A DNA stretch of 64,000 bases from Hippopus hippopus (Eukaryota; Mollusca; Bivalvia; Cardiida; Cardiidae), in the NCBI GenBank assembly GCA_946811185.2, contig OX328108.1:35400493-35464492 (forward strand), written 5' to 3'. Position 1 is the first letter of the stretch, and each line of letters begins with the position of its first letter. The translations under genes were made by a program, and so were the position numbers. Of this stretch, positions 22,275-34,270 are shown in pieces. Under the pieces are notes generated by a model. That model worked only from the letters and a program-made list of their open reading frames with translations, was not told the origin of the DNA and ran no database searches.

Positions 22275-22497
22275 TTCGCTTGACCCTTTACCACACTATC
22301 CCGAGTTTTAACGACCCTGACAAAGAAGCCTTCTTAAAAACATTGAGGGAAAAGGAGAAAATGATGAAAACCTGCATTTTCACCTTTTTCTACAATGTCC
22401 ACGAACAACTTTCAATTATTGAGTTACATTTGTTGTTGTCTGCAAACGCTTTCAATCTGGACAAGTTCAAAATTTTGTCGTTTGGTAAAGAGTTAAC
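22275..22497 (+). repeat. A-family foldback, full length
   Basis: TGACCCTTTACCACACTATC to TTTGTCGTTTGGTAAAGAGT. The core AGGGAAAAGGAGAAAATGAT has a poorer partner. Confidence 0.75.
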
Positions 22498-22695
22498 CCT
22501 AAAGCTGCTAAGCGCGACTCACTGACCTTTTGCGGACAGCGCAGATCAAGATCAGACTGCACAAAACGTGCAGTCTGATCTTGGATCTACACTGTCCGAT
22601 AAAGAGATATCTTTCCTCCAAAAATACCTTTCAAACAGTAATATTTGGGTTTTTACTGTCAGCTTGAAAGTATCTTTTATTTAGCAAGGTACGGG
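22498..22695. repeat. B-family element abutting an A element
   Basis: CCTAAAGCTGCTAAGCGCGA follows the A end directly, sharing TTAA. Core GATCAGACTGCACAAAACGT. Confidence 0.7.
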
Positions 22696-22784
22696 TTCAT
22701 ATGACCGTTTTCATAACCAGTTTTGGTCAACATAATAGAAGTGAAAAACAACTGTTTTGATAAAACTTGGAAAAAAAAAAACAT

Positions 22785-23040
22785 TTGAGCTGCGCTTTGG
22801 GAAAAAGGGGGTTTAATGTATCTCCGTAATGCATTATAACTAGCAAGTCTTCAGATAGTAATGGGTCAAAAAATCCATTTCGTCTAACAACCAACTTGAT
22901 CTGAAAGAAGAATGGTCTATAATGAAAAAAAATATGGACATGCAGAAAATTGAGCGACCGCAAAAACTTCGACTCAGATTAGCCTGCGCGGACTGAATTT
23001 CTGCAGATGCATTTATGCCCCTTTTGCCACAGTATGGCTA
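22785..23040 (-). repeat. C-family element, core deleted
   Basis: TGGGAAAAAGGGGGTTTAATG to TTTTGCCACAGTATGGCT. The core ends abruptly after TAGCCTGCGCGGACTG. Confidence 0.6.
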
Positions 23041-23169
23041 AGATTTTTCATTACTACAATAACCTTTCGCTTAAAACCTTTTTTAGCTCTTTCACCACTG
23101 AATGAATAAATTGCATTTTCTAAAAGGCTAAAAAATACATTTGCTCTGCAAGATCAAGAAACGCTCTGG

Positions 23170-23280
23170 TCATAATCTAGAATATAGCAGTGGTCAGTGG
23201 AGATCAGAGATCAGACTGCACGTTCTGTGCAGTCTGATCTTGATCTACATTGTCCACAAAAGCTTCTGATGCCGTCAACA
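23170..23280. repeat. B-family core
   Basis: AGATCAGACTGCACGTTCTG and complement, outer GTCAGTGGAGATC/GATCTACATTGTCC. Confidence 0.65.
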
Positions 23281-23354
23281 GTAAGGAAAGAGTTAGTGCT
23301 TATCTTAATCAGCATAATAGAGTCCAATTTCGATGAAACAACAACGGAATGATA

Positions 23355-23585
23355 TGCTTAACCCTTTACCAGACGAGAAAACTTCGGACTCAACCAAATT
23401 GCAGGAATTGCAGACGACAAAATCATTGTAGCTCAAATGATGCTTTCTGTCTCTGATAGTATGGAAAACACCGTGGAAAAGGAAGAAAACGCTGGTTACC
23501 AACATTCTCCTTTTCCCAAAACGTTTTCATAAGCCTTCCTTTTCAGGGTTGTTGAAACTCGGAATTGTGATATAAAGGGCTAAAA
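23355..23585 (-). repeat. A-family foldback
   Basis: CTTAACCCTTTACCAGACGA to GGAATTGTGATATAAAGGGC; core CCGTGGAAAAGGAAGAAAAC. Confidence 0.7.
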
Positions 23586-23879
23586 TGCAGTTTCAAAACA
23601 CGTATGCGTCGTAACATACGGGTGTGGTAACACTTGCAACGTTCTTATTCTAGTAAAAACCCTTTTTCTCATTTTATCACATGTTTCTAACCTTTCACAG
23701 ATACATGTATATCCCATTATTTGCGCTACATAAATTTACGAAAGGTGTTCTGTGCAAATAGTTTCATTTGGACGAGCCTGGACCGTTTTCGTTTTGTTAA
23801 GCGAAAGTATCAAAAGAACAATCAAGGCTTTCTTCTTTCTGTTTCCTTTCTCATTGTTTCATCGTTTCGCAGAATCTCA

Positions 23880-24150
23880 TAATAAATGAACTATGCTCTG
23901 TGAAAGGGGGGTTTAATGCATCTGCAAAAAGTATCGACCCAGGTCAAGCCTGCATACTTGGCGCACACTGACCTGGGTCGACGTATTTTGCTTTTGGTAA
24001 ATTTTCTGAATGTCTAAGGACCATTTTACCCCCAGATTCATTCGGTTGTTAAACAAAATGGATTTGATGGATCTATATTTATATGATGTCTTGCATTGTA
24101 CAATGTATCACAGAGATACGTTACTACCCCTTTTCCCAGAGCATGGCGCA
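23880..24150 (+). repeat. C-family element
   Basis: GAACTATGCTCTGTGAAAGG, AAAAAGTATCGACCCAGGTC and its complement, GTTGTTAAACAAAATGGATT, and the end TTTTCCCAGAGCATGGCG. Confidence 0.7.
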
Positions 24151-24249
24151 AATGTTTTCTGCTTTTTTAACTAACATGTATTTTGAAAATGATAATGAAC
24201 AAAATAAAATAAAATTAACGAACCAGAATGATTACGACATGAACACTTC

Positions 24250-24443
24250 TTTTCACCCTTTATCACAAACTCTCGGGATTTAACGAGCATAGGAAAAAAA
24301 AAAATCTTTTGATAACATGGTAGGAAAGGAGAAAACGCTGAGAACCAGCACTTTCTTCTTTTCCACAATGCTTTATCCTATTTACCCTATCTCAAACAAA
24401 CAAAAAATCAATACACAATAAAACTGTGGTCTGCAAATGCTTT
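24250..24443 (+). repeat. A-family foldback
   Basis: TCACCCTTTATCACAAACTC, core ATGGTAGGAAAGGAGAAAAC, then GTGGTCTGCAAATGCTTTTA. The final end is replaced by a G repeat. Confidence 0.6.
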
Positions 24444-24660
24444 TAAGGTCTACGGCCCCTAACTCTCATATTAAAAAACGGAAGCTTCCGAGATTGGCAG
24501 AATAGCCTTTACAAAAACGTCGATGTCACACGATATTTACCATTAGTTAGTAAGTCTACGGCCCCTTACTCTCATATTAAAAGACGGAAGCTGCCGAGAT
24601 TGGCCGAACAGTCTTTAAGAAAATGTCGATGTTTACCGATGAGTTAGGGGCAAAAGAGTT
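24444..24660. repeat. G-family repeat, two tandem units
   Basis: GGTCTACGGCCCCTAACTCT and AAGTCTACGGCCCCTTACTC each start ~100-bp units with CGGAAGCT.CCGAGATTGGC and AAAACGTCGATG. A third pair is near 48.7 kb. Confidence 0.7.
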
Positions 24661-24711
24661 TGAAGAACACTCCAGGCCTTTTCTGTTAGTTCTTTATTCA
24701 GCAAAATTTTC

Positions 24712-24905
24712 CCTTAACCAAAAAGTACTGTGTTTCAACGACCACGAGGAAGAAAGCTAATGAAAACACTATTGAAAATGGACAAAATGCTGGTAACCGA
24801 CATTTTTCCCCTGTCCTATATCTTCTAGCCTTTCAAAGGAAAATTCCATCATTTGAGTCAAAGCTAATTTGTCGTCTGCAAGTGTTCACCAGTAAAATTT
24901 TGTAG
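24712..24905 (+). repeat. A-family foldback
   Basis: CCTTAACCAAAAAGTACTG to AATTTTGTAGTCTAATGA; core TGGACAAAATGCTGGTAACC. Confidence 0.55.
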
Positions 24906-24921
24906 TCTAATGAATCGTTCT

Positions 24922-25142
24922 ACAAATTAAACAAAGTTTTAACGACCCTGAGGAAGAAGTCATTGGAATACATTATGGGAAAAAGAGAAAACACTAGTAA
25001 CCAGCATTTTCTTATTTTCTTTTCTCACAATCTTTTTCTACCCTTTCCGAAAAAAAATCCTAATATGTTCGATATTTCAGTTTTCGTCTAAAATGCTATC
25101 AATTTGAACACGTCTATTGTTTTCGTTTGGTAAAGAGTTAAA
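24922..25142 (+). repeat. A-family foldback
   Basis: Starts without the CCCTTTACC end; core TATGGGAAAAAGAGAAAACA; ends TTTTCGTTTGGTAAAGAGTT. Confidence 0.65.
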
Positions 25143-25371
25143 TAAAGAATAGATAAAAATCTAGATCTAGTCTATAATTATCTGAAAAAAATAAAAACTT
25201 TGTTTACCTCAAATCGTCCTAAACGTAAAATCCAGACACACACTAATGTTCTTTAGCTTAAAGTCTTCAGGCGCTCAGCTGGTAGAGAAATAATCGATTT
25301 GTACATCCGTTACCGTCAAACCAAATACACCAACTGACACGAAAACCACAAAAATACACTCGTTTCAATGG

Positions 25372-25870
25372 TTTTCTTCATTTCACCAATTTTTCCCCTT
25401 ACATTTAGCATCTTTGGATTTTTTTTTTAAATCTCGTCTTTTTGAACACTTTTTGAAAGCATTGTGGCAAAAGAAGAAATTGCTTGTTACGAGCAATTTC
25501 TCCTTTTGCCACAATGTTTTCACTTTTATTAAATAGCACGATGTTTTGACTTTTATTAAATAGTAACTACATATATAAAGGATCTTACATAAGTGTTTAT
25601 GTATGCAGAAATTGTTCGCCGTGAGCAGCCTCTCCATTTGCGACAGATTCTGCCTCAAGAACCACAAAAATACACTCGCTTCAATGGTTTTCTTCATTTT
25701 ACCAAACTTTTCCTCCCCTCTTATATTTAGCATCTTTAGATTTTTTTCATTTCTCGTCTTGCAGCAGACCACTTTTGAAAACATCGTGGCAAAAGGAGAA
25801 ATTGCTCTTTACGAGCAATTTCTTCTTTCGCCACAATGTTTTCACATCTATTAAATGGTAATTATGGAAA
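25372..25870. repeat. Two-copy direct repeat carrying A-like hairpins
   Basis: ATGGTTTTCTTCATTT, TTTAGCATCTTTGGATTTTT and the hairpin GTGGCAAAAGAAGAAATTGC recur about 315 bp later. The hairpin apex is TTACGAGCAA rather than GGTAACC, so this is a diverged relative of A. Confidence 0.6.
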
Positions 25871-26369
25871 AGATCTTACATAAGTGTTTGTGTATTATCA
25901 TTTTCATCAAAAGAGTTGGCTAAAATTGTATGTGAGATTCTAACGAATGACAGAGAAAAAAATATCCTGTATCATCACCTTAGCCTATACATGTATACCG
26001 TTCACGGGTCCATGTTTACAGTTGTAGTTCGGTTGCAAATATGTACATACACAAGTCGATAGCTCTGACATTTACTCTGAAAGTAGATTGAAACATTTTC
26101 TAGAGGGGGTAAGTCAGCCTATTTCCGCAGTTTCGTTGATTTGAAATACTTTCGCTGCATTTCTTGGTTTTTACTAGACATGAAAATCAAAAATTTTCGA
26201 CGCATATTTATTATAAGTCTTAGCCACAGTGACGCAATTTTTCCGCGAAACGGCGTAGTTGTACAAATACCGACACGGGCTGTGGTTGGTTTCTCCGGCT
26301 TCGCGCGGTTATGACTGAAAATTGATCAGAACCGGGACCCAAAAAACGATCATAAAGTGTATTATCAAA
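25871..26369. other. No feature recognised, about 500 bp
   Basis: Nothing repeat-like or coding is apparent. Confidence 0.35.
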
Positions 26370-27700
26370 AACAAGAAGGCCTGATGGCCCTGGATCGCTC
26401 ACCTGAGTCAATAGGCAAAATTTCACTCCAGGGTCATGATTGAAACTCTGACCAATTGTCAAGTCAATTGAGCTTAAAATGTGGCCTCTAAAGCGCCCTC
26501 AAGGAATTTCCATAAGTTGACCTAGTGACCTAGTTTATGACCCCATGTGACCCAATTTTGATCTCATCCAAGATTTTATCAAGACAAACATGCTGACCAA
26601 TTTTCAGATCGATTGAGCAAGATTTTTTGCCTCTAGAGCCCATACGGAATTTCTGTAAGTTGACCTTGTGACCTACTTTATGACTCTAGGTAACCCAATT
26701 TTTAACTCATCCTAGATTTTATCAAGACAAACATTCTCAGTAATTTTCAAGTCAATTGAGCAATAAATGTGGCCTCCAGAGAGCTCACAAGATTTTTCTT
26801 TAATTTGGCCAAGTGATCTAGTTTATGAACCCACATGATCCATTATAAAGTCTATCAAGACAAACATTCTGAACAACTGAGCAATAGATGTGGCCTCTAG
26901 AGTGCCCAAATAAATGTCTTCAATTTGACCTACTGACCTAGTTTATAACTCACTTTCAACCTCATTCGATATTTCATCAATACAAACATTCTGACCAATT
27001 TTCATGTCAATTGAGCATGAAATGTGGCCTCCAGAGTGCCCGCAAGGTATTTCTTAAATTTGACCTTGTGACCTATATTATGACTCCAGGTGACCCAATT
27101 CTAAACTCATCCTAGATTTCATCAAGACAAACATTTCAACCAATGTTCAAACCAATTGAGCAATAAATGTGGCCTCTAGAGTGCCCACACAGTATTTCTT
27201 TAATTTGACCTTGTGACCTAGTTTATGACCCAAGGTGACCTAAGTTCAGACTCACGTGAAATTTTATCAGGACAAACATTCTGAATAACTTTAAAGTCAA
27301 TTGAGCAACGAATGTGGCCTCTAGAGTGCCAACAATATATTTCTTTAACATGACCTAGTGACCTAGTTTATGACCCCAGGTGACCCAAATTCAAACTCAT
27401 CCAAGATTTCATCGAGACAAACATTCTGACCAATTTTCAAGTCAATTGAGTTGAAAAATATGGCCTCTAGAGTGCCCACAAGGTATTTCTTTAATTTGAC
27501 CTAGTGACCTTGATTAAGAGCCAAAGTGACCCAAATTCAAAGTCATCACAGATTTCATCAAGTAAAACATTCTGACCACATTTCAGGTCAAATGAGCAAG
27601 AAATGTGGCCTCTAGAGTGCCCACAAGGTATTTCTTTAATCTAATCTAGTGACCTAGTTTATGACCACAGGTGACTCATTTTCGAAACTCATTGAACATA
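26370..27700. repeat. Tandem array of ~145-bp units, array 2
   Basis: Head GGCCCTGGATCGCTCACCTGA, then about nine units with GACAAACATTCTGACC near 26,582, 26,725, 26,858, 26,976, 27,124, 27,270, 27,415 and 27,560. Same family as the window start, with a distinct unit consensus (GAGTGCCCACAAGGTATTTC). Confidence 0.85.
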
Positions 27701-27704
27701 TTGT

Positions 27705-28395
27705 GCTCCGGTGGGCTAACAAACTTAGTAAAGGTCCACTAGGAGATAATACATACCAAATATCAAAGCTCTACGCCTTCCAGTTTTAAAGAAGAAGAAT
27801 TTTAAAGTTTTCCTTCTTTGTTCCTATGTACGAAATTGTGACCCCCGGGGCAGGGCCAGTTTTCACCCCAGCGGGTTTATTTAAACAGACTTGGTAGAAG
27901 TCTACTAGGAGATACTACATGCTAAATATCAAAGCTCTAAACCTTCCAGTTTCAGAGAAGAAGAATTTTAAAGTTTCCTTCTTTGTTCCTGTGTTCGAAC
28001 TTGTGACCCCCCAGGAGGGACCAGTTTTGTTTCCAGGGGCATCATATGAACAAACTTGGTAGAGGTCCATTAGGAGATACTACATACCAAATATCAAAGC
28101 TCTACGCCTTCCAGTTTCAGAGAAGAAGAATTTTAAAGTTTTCCGTCTTTGCTCCTATGTTCGAACTTGTGACCCCCAGGGCGGGGCCAGTTTTGACCCA
28201 AGCGGGTTTATTTGAACAAACTTGGTAAGGGTCCACCAGTAGATGCTACATACCAAATATCGAAGTTCTACGCCTTCCAGTTTCAGAGAAGAAGAATTTT
28301 AAAGTTTTCCTTTTTTGTTCCCATGTTTGAACTTGTGACCCCCAGGGCGGGGCTAGTTTTGACCCCAGGGGCATCATATGAACAAACTTGGGTTG
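27705..28395. repeat. Tandem array of ~165-bp units
   Basis: AACTTGGTAGAGGTCCA-like motifs near 27,724, 27,889, 28,054, 28,219 and 28,384, each followed by CCAGTTTCAGAGAAGAAGAA and GTGACCCCC. It is related to the array at 15.5-16.4 kb and directly follows array 2, so one element carries both unit types. Confidence 0.85.
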
Positions 28396-29499
28396 TATAC
28401 ACTGCCGAAAAAAAAAAAACAGCCCGTCGACTGATGATCAAAACGCCGGACCACGAATTTCTCATATGCACCACAGAGCCACGCAGGACTGTAGACCTGT
28501 TGGTAAACCCTGAATTTCTATACAAAATGCAGGAATGACGGACTTACATATTTTCATTTCTATTTAATTGAACGAAGCAGCGTGGGGAAAAAAATGAAGA
28601 TACATGTAAGCCTCCTTTAACAGTGACAACGCAGTAGGAGTCACATAATTGATACTTACGAAAGAAAATTTCCTGTGCATTTAATACCCAGCCAAAAACT
28701 AAAACTACTAATAAAATGTGATCGTATTTAAAAATTGCATCTAACAATCAAACAGTGGACAAACTTATTAAAAATTCATTCATCTGACAACTTTTTTTTA
28801 AATAAGATTTATCGTTATTTTATGACTATCTTCCACAAAAGCGTGTATCTAAGGGTTTTACATGCGGTTAAGAAAGATCTAGGAGTTAATTAAGAAAGAT
28901 GTTTGGGTGTTTTGCGAGTGGTTTATGGTGTTTTTTGGGTGTTCTACTTCCTTATTCATCCGCCATGTAGGCCTTATGACCTAGGTCTTATCACAGCTGG
29001 CAAACGAGGCTAATTTCAAATCTAGAGCTACTTCTATGACATTTAACTCTGAAGTTCATTGGCTGTGTAATTGGCTTGCACAAATTTTCAATTCGCATGC
29101 TATTTTCACATATCAAATAACAAAGACGCGTCTGTTCATTTATCTATGAGAAACCATTTCTCTTGAAACAGAGGACTGACTCGACTTCACGAGACTTCAG
29201 TCTCACGGTTGCCAAAAGAAGGTGGACATATGGCCACAAGCTGCACTCAAATCATAAAATAACCATGTCTTCTCGGTAGAACCAGGTTCTAGTCCCGCAG
29301 ATGTAAGCCCAGGAGGCGTTACTTCAATTCTGCTCCCTAACTTTCCTAGTATTTCTTATCAATCTGTTATCAATCCGGTAAATCGTAGTCTTTTAAGTAC
29401 CTTAGTAAAAGTCAGAAATTAAATAAAAATGTTTAGATTTTTGAATACGTATGAGAGGTGCCACATCTGTAAAAAATTGAACGTTTATGTGCCTCGTCA
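28396..29499. other. Unassigned, about 1.1 kb
   Basis: I find no family member, convincing exon or long clean frame. Some of it could be the left flank of the Tc1-like element that follows. Confidence 0.35.
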
Positions 29500-30270
29500 T
29501 GCTTGAAAAAGGAAGAACATAGGCTGAAGTTGCTGGGCGATCTGTTGTGCACAGAAACATTATACAATCCTCATGGAGACACCACGAGAACACATGAATT
29601 GTGTCAGACAACCCGCGGTCAGGGCAACCCCGTGAGACGTTAGGCCGTCAAGACATCCATATTCGCCCGCACAGCACCTCATGAGCCGCTCTCAGACTGC
29701 GCCTTTAACTACCTGCAGCTTTCCTGGTATACGGCAATTAAATGGAAGAACTGTTATAAATCGACTACGAGAGTATGGTATACACTCGAGACGTCCTGTC
29801 ATACGTCCTCTGTAACGTCGTCACCACCCTACAGCTCTTGTTTGGCGTGTTGCAGACAACATATTCGATTAAGGGGATAAAGCTGAGCAGATATCCTGTT
29901 TTCCAATGAGGGTCATTTCCGTTAGTCCGTAGTGGTAGCCGATGTCGTGTATCTCGACGTATCGGTGACCGATATTCAGACGCTTGTGTCTTCTAACGCA
30001 CATCTTTTAGAGCAGGAGGAAAACTTCATCTCACAGAAACCCCTGCTGTTTATTTTCCGTGGTAATTTGAAGGCAGAGGGGTATCTCCATGAATCCATTC
30101 GTCCCTTAGTTTTGCGTTTTCTTCAAGGACTAGGCAAAAAAAAATCACATTCCATCGAGACCAAAGCTCGCCGACACATTGTTCGTGTTGTGTTGATTTC
30201 CCCAAGACAAAACCATACTCTTTGACCTGCTGTACGAAGTCGCAAGTTTGGCGTTCAGAGCTCAGTAGCG
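29500..30270 (+). pseudogene. Dead Tc1/mariner-superfamily transposase
   Basis: Translation in shifting frames recovers the order of a Tc1-like transposase. An HTH-like part (VHRNII..WRHHEN) lies near 29,545. The linker NPRSGQPRET follows at 29,610. HLMSRSQTAPL then TVINRLREYGIHSRRP are at 29,675-29,800. SNEGHF near 29,902 sits where the first catalytic Asp is expected, so the Asp is lost. GNLKAEGYLHESIRP is near 30,063 and ARRHIVRVV near 30,168. At least three frame changes and two in-frame stops (one at about 29,813) make it inactive. Terminal inverted repeats were not found. Confidence 0.8.
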
Positions 30271-30284
30271 ACCAGCAGTAAACA

Positions 30285-30480
30285 ATGCGGGTCATAAAAG
30301 GCATTTAAACTTAAATCAAACCATTCAGAAGTATTGCAGTTATTGTGAAGATTACAATCTGTTATTGTACGGTCGGTCCAAGTGTTTCTCGCTTGCAGAA
30401 AAATGAATTTTAAACTAGGTAAAATGTTGCCAGTTCGCTCTTTACTTTTAACTGGTTTTAGCATTCATTGCAGCCATTTG
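30285..30480. repeat. D-family fragment
   Basis: TTATTGTGAAGATTACAATC, GTACGGTCGGTCCAAGTG and the outer ATTTAAACTTAAATCAAACC match D left halves. Confidence 0.6.
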
Positions 30481-30556
30481 AGCAAATTATACCAACAGAC
30501 TTTTGCCCAAGATTTAAGATAAGCTCTTAATCCCCTTTACAGTGGACAAATCAACT

Positions 30557-30775
30557 ATGTAACCCTGTACCATATAATCCGAACTCGAAGAAGAAGACTT
30601 TTGAAAATATAAAGGGAAAATGAGAAAATGCTGGTAGCCACCATTTTCTGTTTTCCCCAAACTTTTTCTACCTTTCTATAAAAAATCAATAATTAGAGCC
30701 ATATCTTTTTTTTTCGTCTGCATATGCTTTAGATTCGGACACGTCCAAAATTTTGTCGTTTGGTAAACAGTTAAT
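30557..30775 (+). repeat. A-family foldback
   Basis: TAACCCTGTACCATATAATC to TTTGTCGTTTGGTAAACAG; core AGGGAAAATGAGAAAATGCT. Confidence 0.7.
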
Positions 30776-30985
30776 CTTTATCCTGCTAAATAAATTAAAT
30801 GAAACTTTCAAATCGACAGTAAAAACCCGAATGATGTTATGTCGAATTCATTTTTTAGAGAAAATGATCCCCTCATCGGACAGTGTAGATCCAAGATCAG
30901 ACTGCACGTTTTGTGCAGTCTCATCTTGATCTGCACTGACCACAAAAGGTCAGTGAGTCGCGCTTAGCAGCAGAAGGGTTAATAA
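30776..30985. repeat. B-family element abutting an A element
   Basis: TTAATCTTTATCCTGCTAAA to CGCGCTTAGCAGCAGAAGGG; core GATCAGACTGCACGTTTTG. It again shares the TTAA with the preceding A copy. Confidence 0.7.
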
Positions 30986-31179
30986 AATAGACGAGTCTAA
31001 ACGACTGACATCGGGTAAAAGGTTTATGTAGCCTTTCCGTAATTATCAATTTACAAATAACTGTAATATTATATTGTATGTTTACATTCTATTTGTAATT
31101 TTTGTATGTCTCACTGATCGGTTGAATTGAGGCCGACCTTGTCTTGACAAATCGCACCAACTTGAATTGAATACATGTG

Positions 31180-31436
31180 AGCCACACTCTGTGAAAAGGG
31201 GATTTAATGTATATGCGAAAAGTATCGACCACGGTCAGCCTGGGCACTCCGCGCAGGCTGACCTGGGCCGAAACTTTTCGCTATCGGTCAATTTTCTGTA
31301 TGCCCAAGGACCAGTCTATCTCATGATTAAGTTGGTAGTTAAAAAAATGGATATTGTGGATCCATAAATATGTGATGGTTTCCTTGGTATCATGGATTAC
31401 GGAGATGCATTAAGCCCCCTTTTGTCAGAGCATGGC
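31180..31436 (+). repeat. C-family element, full length
   Basis: GCCACACTCTGTGAAAAGGG to CTTTTGTCAGAGCATGGCTC; core CAGCCTGGGCACTCCGC and complement; GGTAGTTAAAAAAATGGA between. Confidence 0.75.
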
Positions 31437-31722
31437 TCATATTATTGAGCCATACTTTGGCAAAAGGGGGGGGGGGTTTAACGTATCTCCGCGATGCTTT
31501 GTACCAAGTAAGTCATCACATAGGTAAGGATCCATAAACTCTATCTTGTACAACAACCGACTGGATGATGAGATAGACTGGTCCTTTGAAATGCAGAAAA
31601 TTGACCAATAGTTAAAAGCTTCGACCCAGGTCAGCCTGCGCAGTCCGTGCAGGCTGACCTGGGTTGATGCTTTTTGCAGATGCATTTAAGCCCCCTTTTC
31701 ACAGAGCACGGCTCATATAATT
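31437..31722 (-). repeat. C-family element, inverted neighbour
   Basis: GAGCCATACTTTGGCAAAAG (with a G10 run) to CTTTTCACAGAGCACGGCTC; core CAGCCTGCGCAGTCCGTGCA. Head-to-head with the previous copy. Confidence 0.75.
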
Positions 31723-31964
31723 TTGAATGAATTCAGCAAGCTTAAATTGTTAATTTTGTATCAAAAACAGGTTTTAATGGCTGACTGAACAAAACTAATT
31801 TGTTTGTGTATGGTATTTTATTGGGATTTAAAGTCGCTTTCAACACTGTATATCATGACGTGTTTCGTGCAATGTTTTCAAAAAGTCTTCTCTTATGCGA
31901 TCAGTTTTCGTTTACAAATTTAATTACCCCCAGGCTGTTTTGAACTCTTACGAAATAAATAAGT

Positions 31965-32120
31965 TGGATAACCATTTACCAATTTCGACTTTTAACGATC
32001 TTGGGAAAGAAGGCTTTTGAAAACGTTCTTGCAAAAGGTAAAAATGCTTGTTACCAAAATTTCTCCATTTCCCACACTGTTTTACTTCTGAATAATTTTA
32101 ACCATATGAGCTAAATCTAC
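31965..32120 (+). repeat. A-family foldback, truncated
   Basis: ACCATTTACCAATTTCGACT, core TGCAAAAGGTAAAAATGCTT, then GTTGTCGTCTGCAAACGCTT. Confidence 0.6.
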
Positions 32121-32169
32121 GTTGTCGTCTGCAAACGCTTTGTATTTGAAAAATGTCCAAAATTTGACA

Positions 32170-32362
32170 ATAACCTTTTACCACATAATCCCAAATTTTA
32201 CAACCCTGACAGAGACGGCTTTTGAAAACAGTTTGGAAAAAGGAGCAAATGCCTGTAACTCTTTCACACACAAATCACACTGTCAGCGACGTTTAATTTG
32301 TCGTCTGCAAAATCTTTCAATTGGTACAAGTCCAAGATGTTGTCATTTGGTAAAGAAGTAAT
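32170..32362 (+). repeat. A-family foldback
   Basis: TAACCTTTTACCACATAATC to TGTTGTCATTTGGTAAAGAA. The core is reduced to TTGGAAAAAGGAGCAAATGC without a good partner. Confidence 0.6.
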
Positions 32363-32364
32363 TA

Positions 32365-32914
32365 CAAGTGACTGACTGAAATGGACTCGAATCTTTTTTT
32401 TTTATGTGTATTATCTTTATTATTATAGTCTCATTCGTATACAAAGCAAAGTTAAAACACATGATAAAAACTATTCCAGTAAAAAGTATACGACCATTCC
32501 ACTGAAGAATTATAAGAGACTAGTATTAAGATATTACACAAAAAGTTAAGAAACAGTATTTACGCACTACCTTTCCCGTTAAAAAAAAAAGTCCATATAT
32601 ATAAATGTACAAAGAAAAGATCATTTGTGCAAATAAAAAGTCCGTCGTTTTATAATATCGTGACAGGTTTTTTTTTTACAAAAGAAAAGCATTGTGCACA
32701 CGGAAGTGATGTAATTTAGAGAGAGCAACAGGCTGAAGAGAAATCAGATTTATTTGCAGTGGTCGAGGAAGAAAATACGAAATCTATTAGCCGTCGCAAT
32801 GCGGCCTGCAAGGACACGAACGCTGAAATGTACATGAATTCTGGTATGGACCCAAACACCTGTCTGAACACGTGTTAAAAACACTCCCTGAAATCTGTTC
32901 TAAAGCACCAAATG
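32365..32914. other. No feature recognised, about 550 bp
   Basis: AT-rich with T9-T10 and A10 runs; no frame or repeat match. Confidence 0.35.
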
Positions 32915-33060
32915 TTCAGACGTGTCCAATTCCAAAGCATTTGCCGATGTCAAATTTATGTGGCTCATATAGTTGGACTTGCTTTTGAAAATAGAGAGAT
33001 GTTTTAAAAAGGTATCTTCCTCAAAAACGTTAAATCTCGGGACTGTGTGGTAAAGGAACG
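32915..33060 (-). repeat. A-family remnant
   Basis: CCAATTCCAAAGCATTTGCC and CGGGACTGTGTGGTAAAGGA survive, but the hairpin is gone. Confidence 0.45.
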
Positions 33061-33297
33061 ACATCTTTGTCTCAGTAGAACGATTTTATCTGTATAAATC
33101 TCGAAAATAATCAAATATACAGACGTACTGATATCTTCAGGCAAATTCAACGATATTCTAGTATTTTCAAAAAGGTTGACGGTTATTGCATTATTACTTA
33201 ACCATGTGGCCGACCTTCACCTTTTCTTCCAATGAATAGGTAGTTGACGAAATCTGTACAAATTGCTCGGCAATTATTCGGCAGAAACACTTAACAC

Positions 33298-33498
33298 GCT
33301 TAAACCTTAGGCTGCTAATGCTACTCACTGACCTTTTGCAAACAGTGAAGAACAAGATCAGACTGCACAGAACGTGCAGTCTGATCTTGATCTACACTGT
33401 TCGATAAGGAGATATTTTCCCCCCAAAAAATAACTTTGAAATGGCAACATTTGGGGTTTTTAAACTTTCATTTAACTTACTTCGCAGACTAAGGGTTA
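33298..33498. repeat. B-family element
   Basis: TTAAACCTTAGGCTGCTAATG, core GATCAGACTGCACAGAACGT, right TTCGCAGACTAAGGGTTAA. Confidence 0.7.
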
Positions 33499-33595
33499 AG
33501 CTATTTATTTTCAATCCGTAAACATTTTAGTCTGTTTGTTACATGCTTGTAAATAAGAAGGGTACCGGAAGGCTTTTGTTTATGGGTGGCGTATT

Positions 33596-33968
33596 TTAAA
33601 GTGACAATAAAGTCCAAAAGTAAACAAAGCGGGTGTTTAAATGCATTTAAATTTATATCATACCATTTAAAAGTTTGGAAATTATTGTGAAGATGACAAT
33701 CTGTCATTGTACGGTCGGTCCTAGTGTTAGTTGCTGACAGAGAAATTAATTTCGAAACTAGGTTAAAACCTACCAGGTAGATGTATCTTTAGTTTACTTT
33801 TTGCCTGATATTAAAATTCCTTTTTCTGCCAGTGACTAACAAATAGCCCGACCACACAATAACAGACTGTCATCTTCACAGTATTTTTCATACTTTTAAA
33901 TGGTATGATTTACATTCAAATGTATTATGACACCTGCTTTGATATTTTGGCCTATACTGGGCCTTTAA
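33596..33968. repeat. D-family element, full length
   Basis: Left arm GAAGATGACAATCTGTCATT pairs with AACAGACTGTCATCTTCACA. Right end TTTTGGCCTATACTGGGCC. It is the best model copy in the window (~370 bp). Confidence 0.75.
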
Positions 33969-34119
33969 ACAGCAGTTTAGCGCATCTTCGCAATGTATCT
34001 TACCGGCTAAATCATGAGATGGAATGATCCTTTGCCAAAAATTGTACAATAGCAAAAAGTTCCAACCTATATCAGCCTGCGCCCTCTGCATAGACTAACA
34101 TGAATTGATACCGTTTCTA
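33969..34119. repeat. C-family fragment
   Basis: TTAGCGCATCTTCGCAATGT, then AATAGCAAAAAGTTCCAACC, then CAGCCTGCGCCCTCTGCATA. Confidence 0.5.
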
Positions 34120-34262
34120 GATGCGACAACCGACTTAATCTTGAGGTAGACTGGGCCTTGGCCATACAGAAAGTTGACCAATAGAGAAAAGTTTCGACAC
34201 AAGTCAGCCTGCCCGGACTGCGCAGGCTGACCTGGATTGATACTTTTCGCAGATGCATTAAG
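34120..34262 (-). repeat. C-family element, left part, split by the Polinton-like insertion
   Basis: CAGCCTGCCCGGACTGCGC and complement, then TACTTTTCGCAGATGCATTAAG. The expected continuation (CCCCTTTTTCACAGAGCATG) is found 11.7 kb away at 45,941, directly after the second ATTAAG. Confidence 0.85.
34257..34262. other. Target-site duplication, left (ATTAAG)
   Basis: Six bases immediately outside AGTAGTATAGG; identical to 45,935-45,940. A 6-bp duplication is the Polinton/Maverick hallmark. Confidence 0.9.
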
Positions 34263-34270
34263 AGTAGTAT

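Noticed and set aside
29932..30225. 97-codon plus frame as an independent gene
   Set aside because: It is a mixed-frame reading of the dead Tc1-like transposase.
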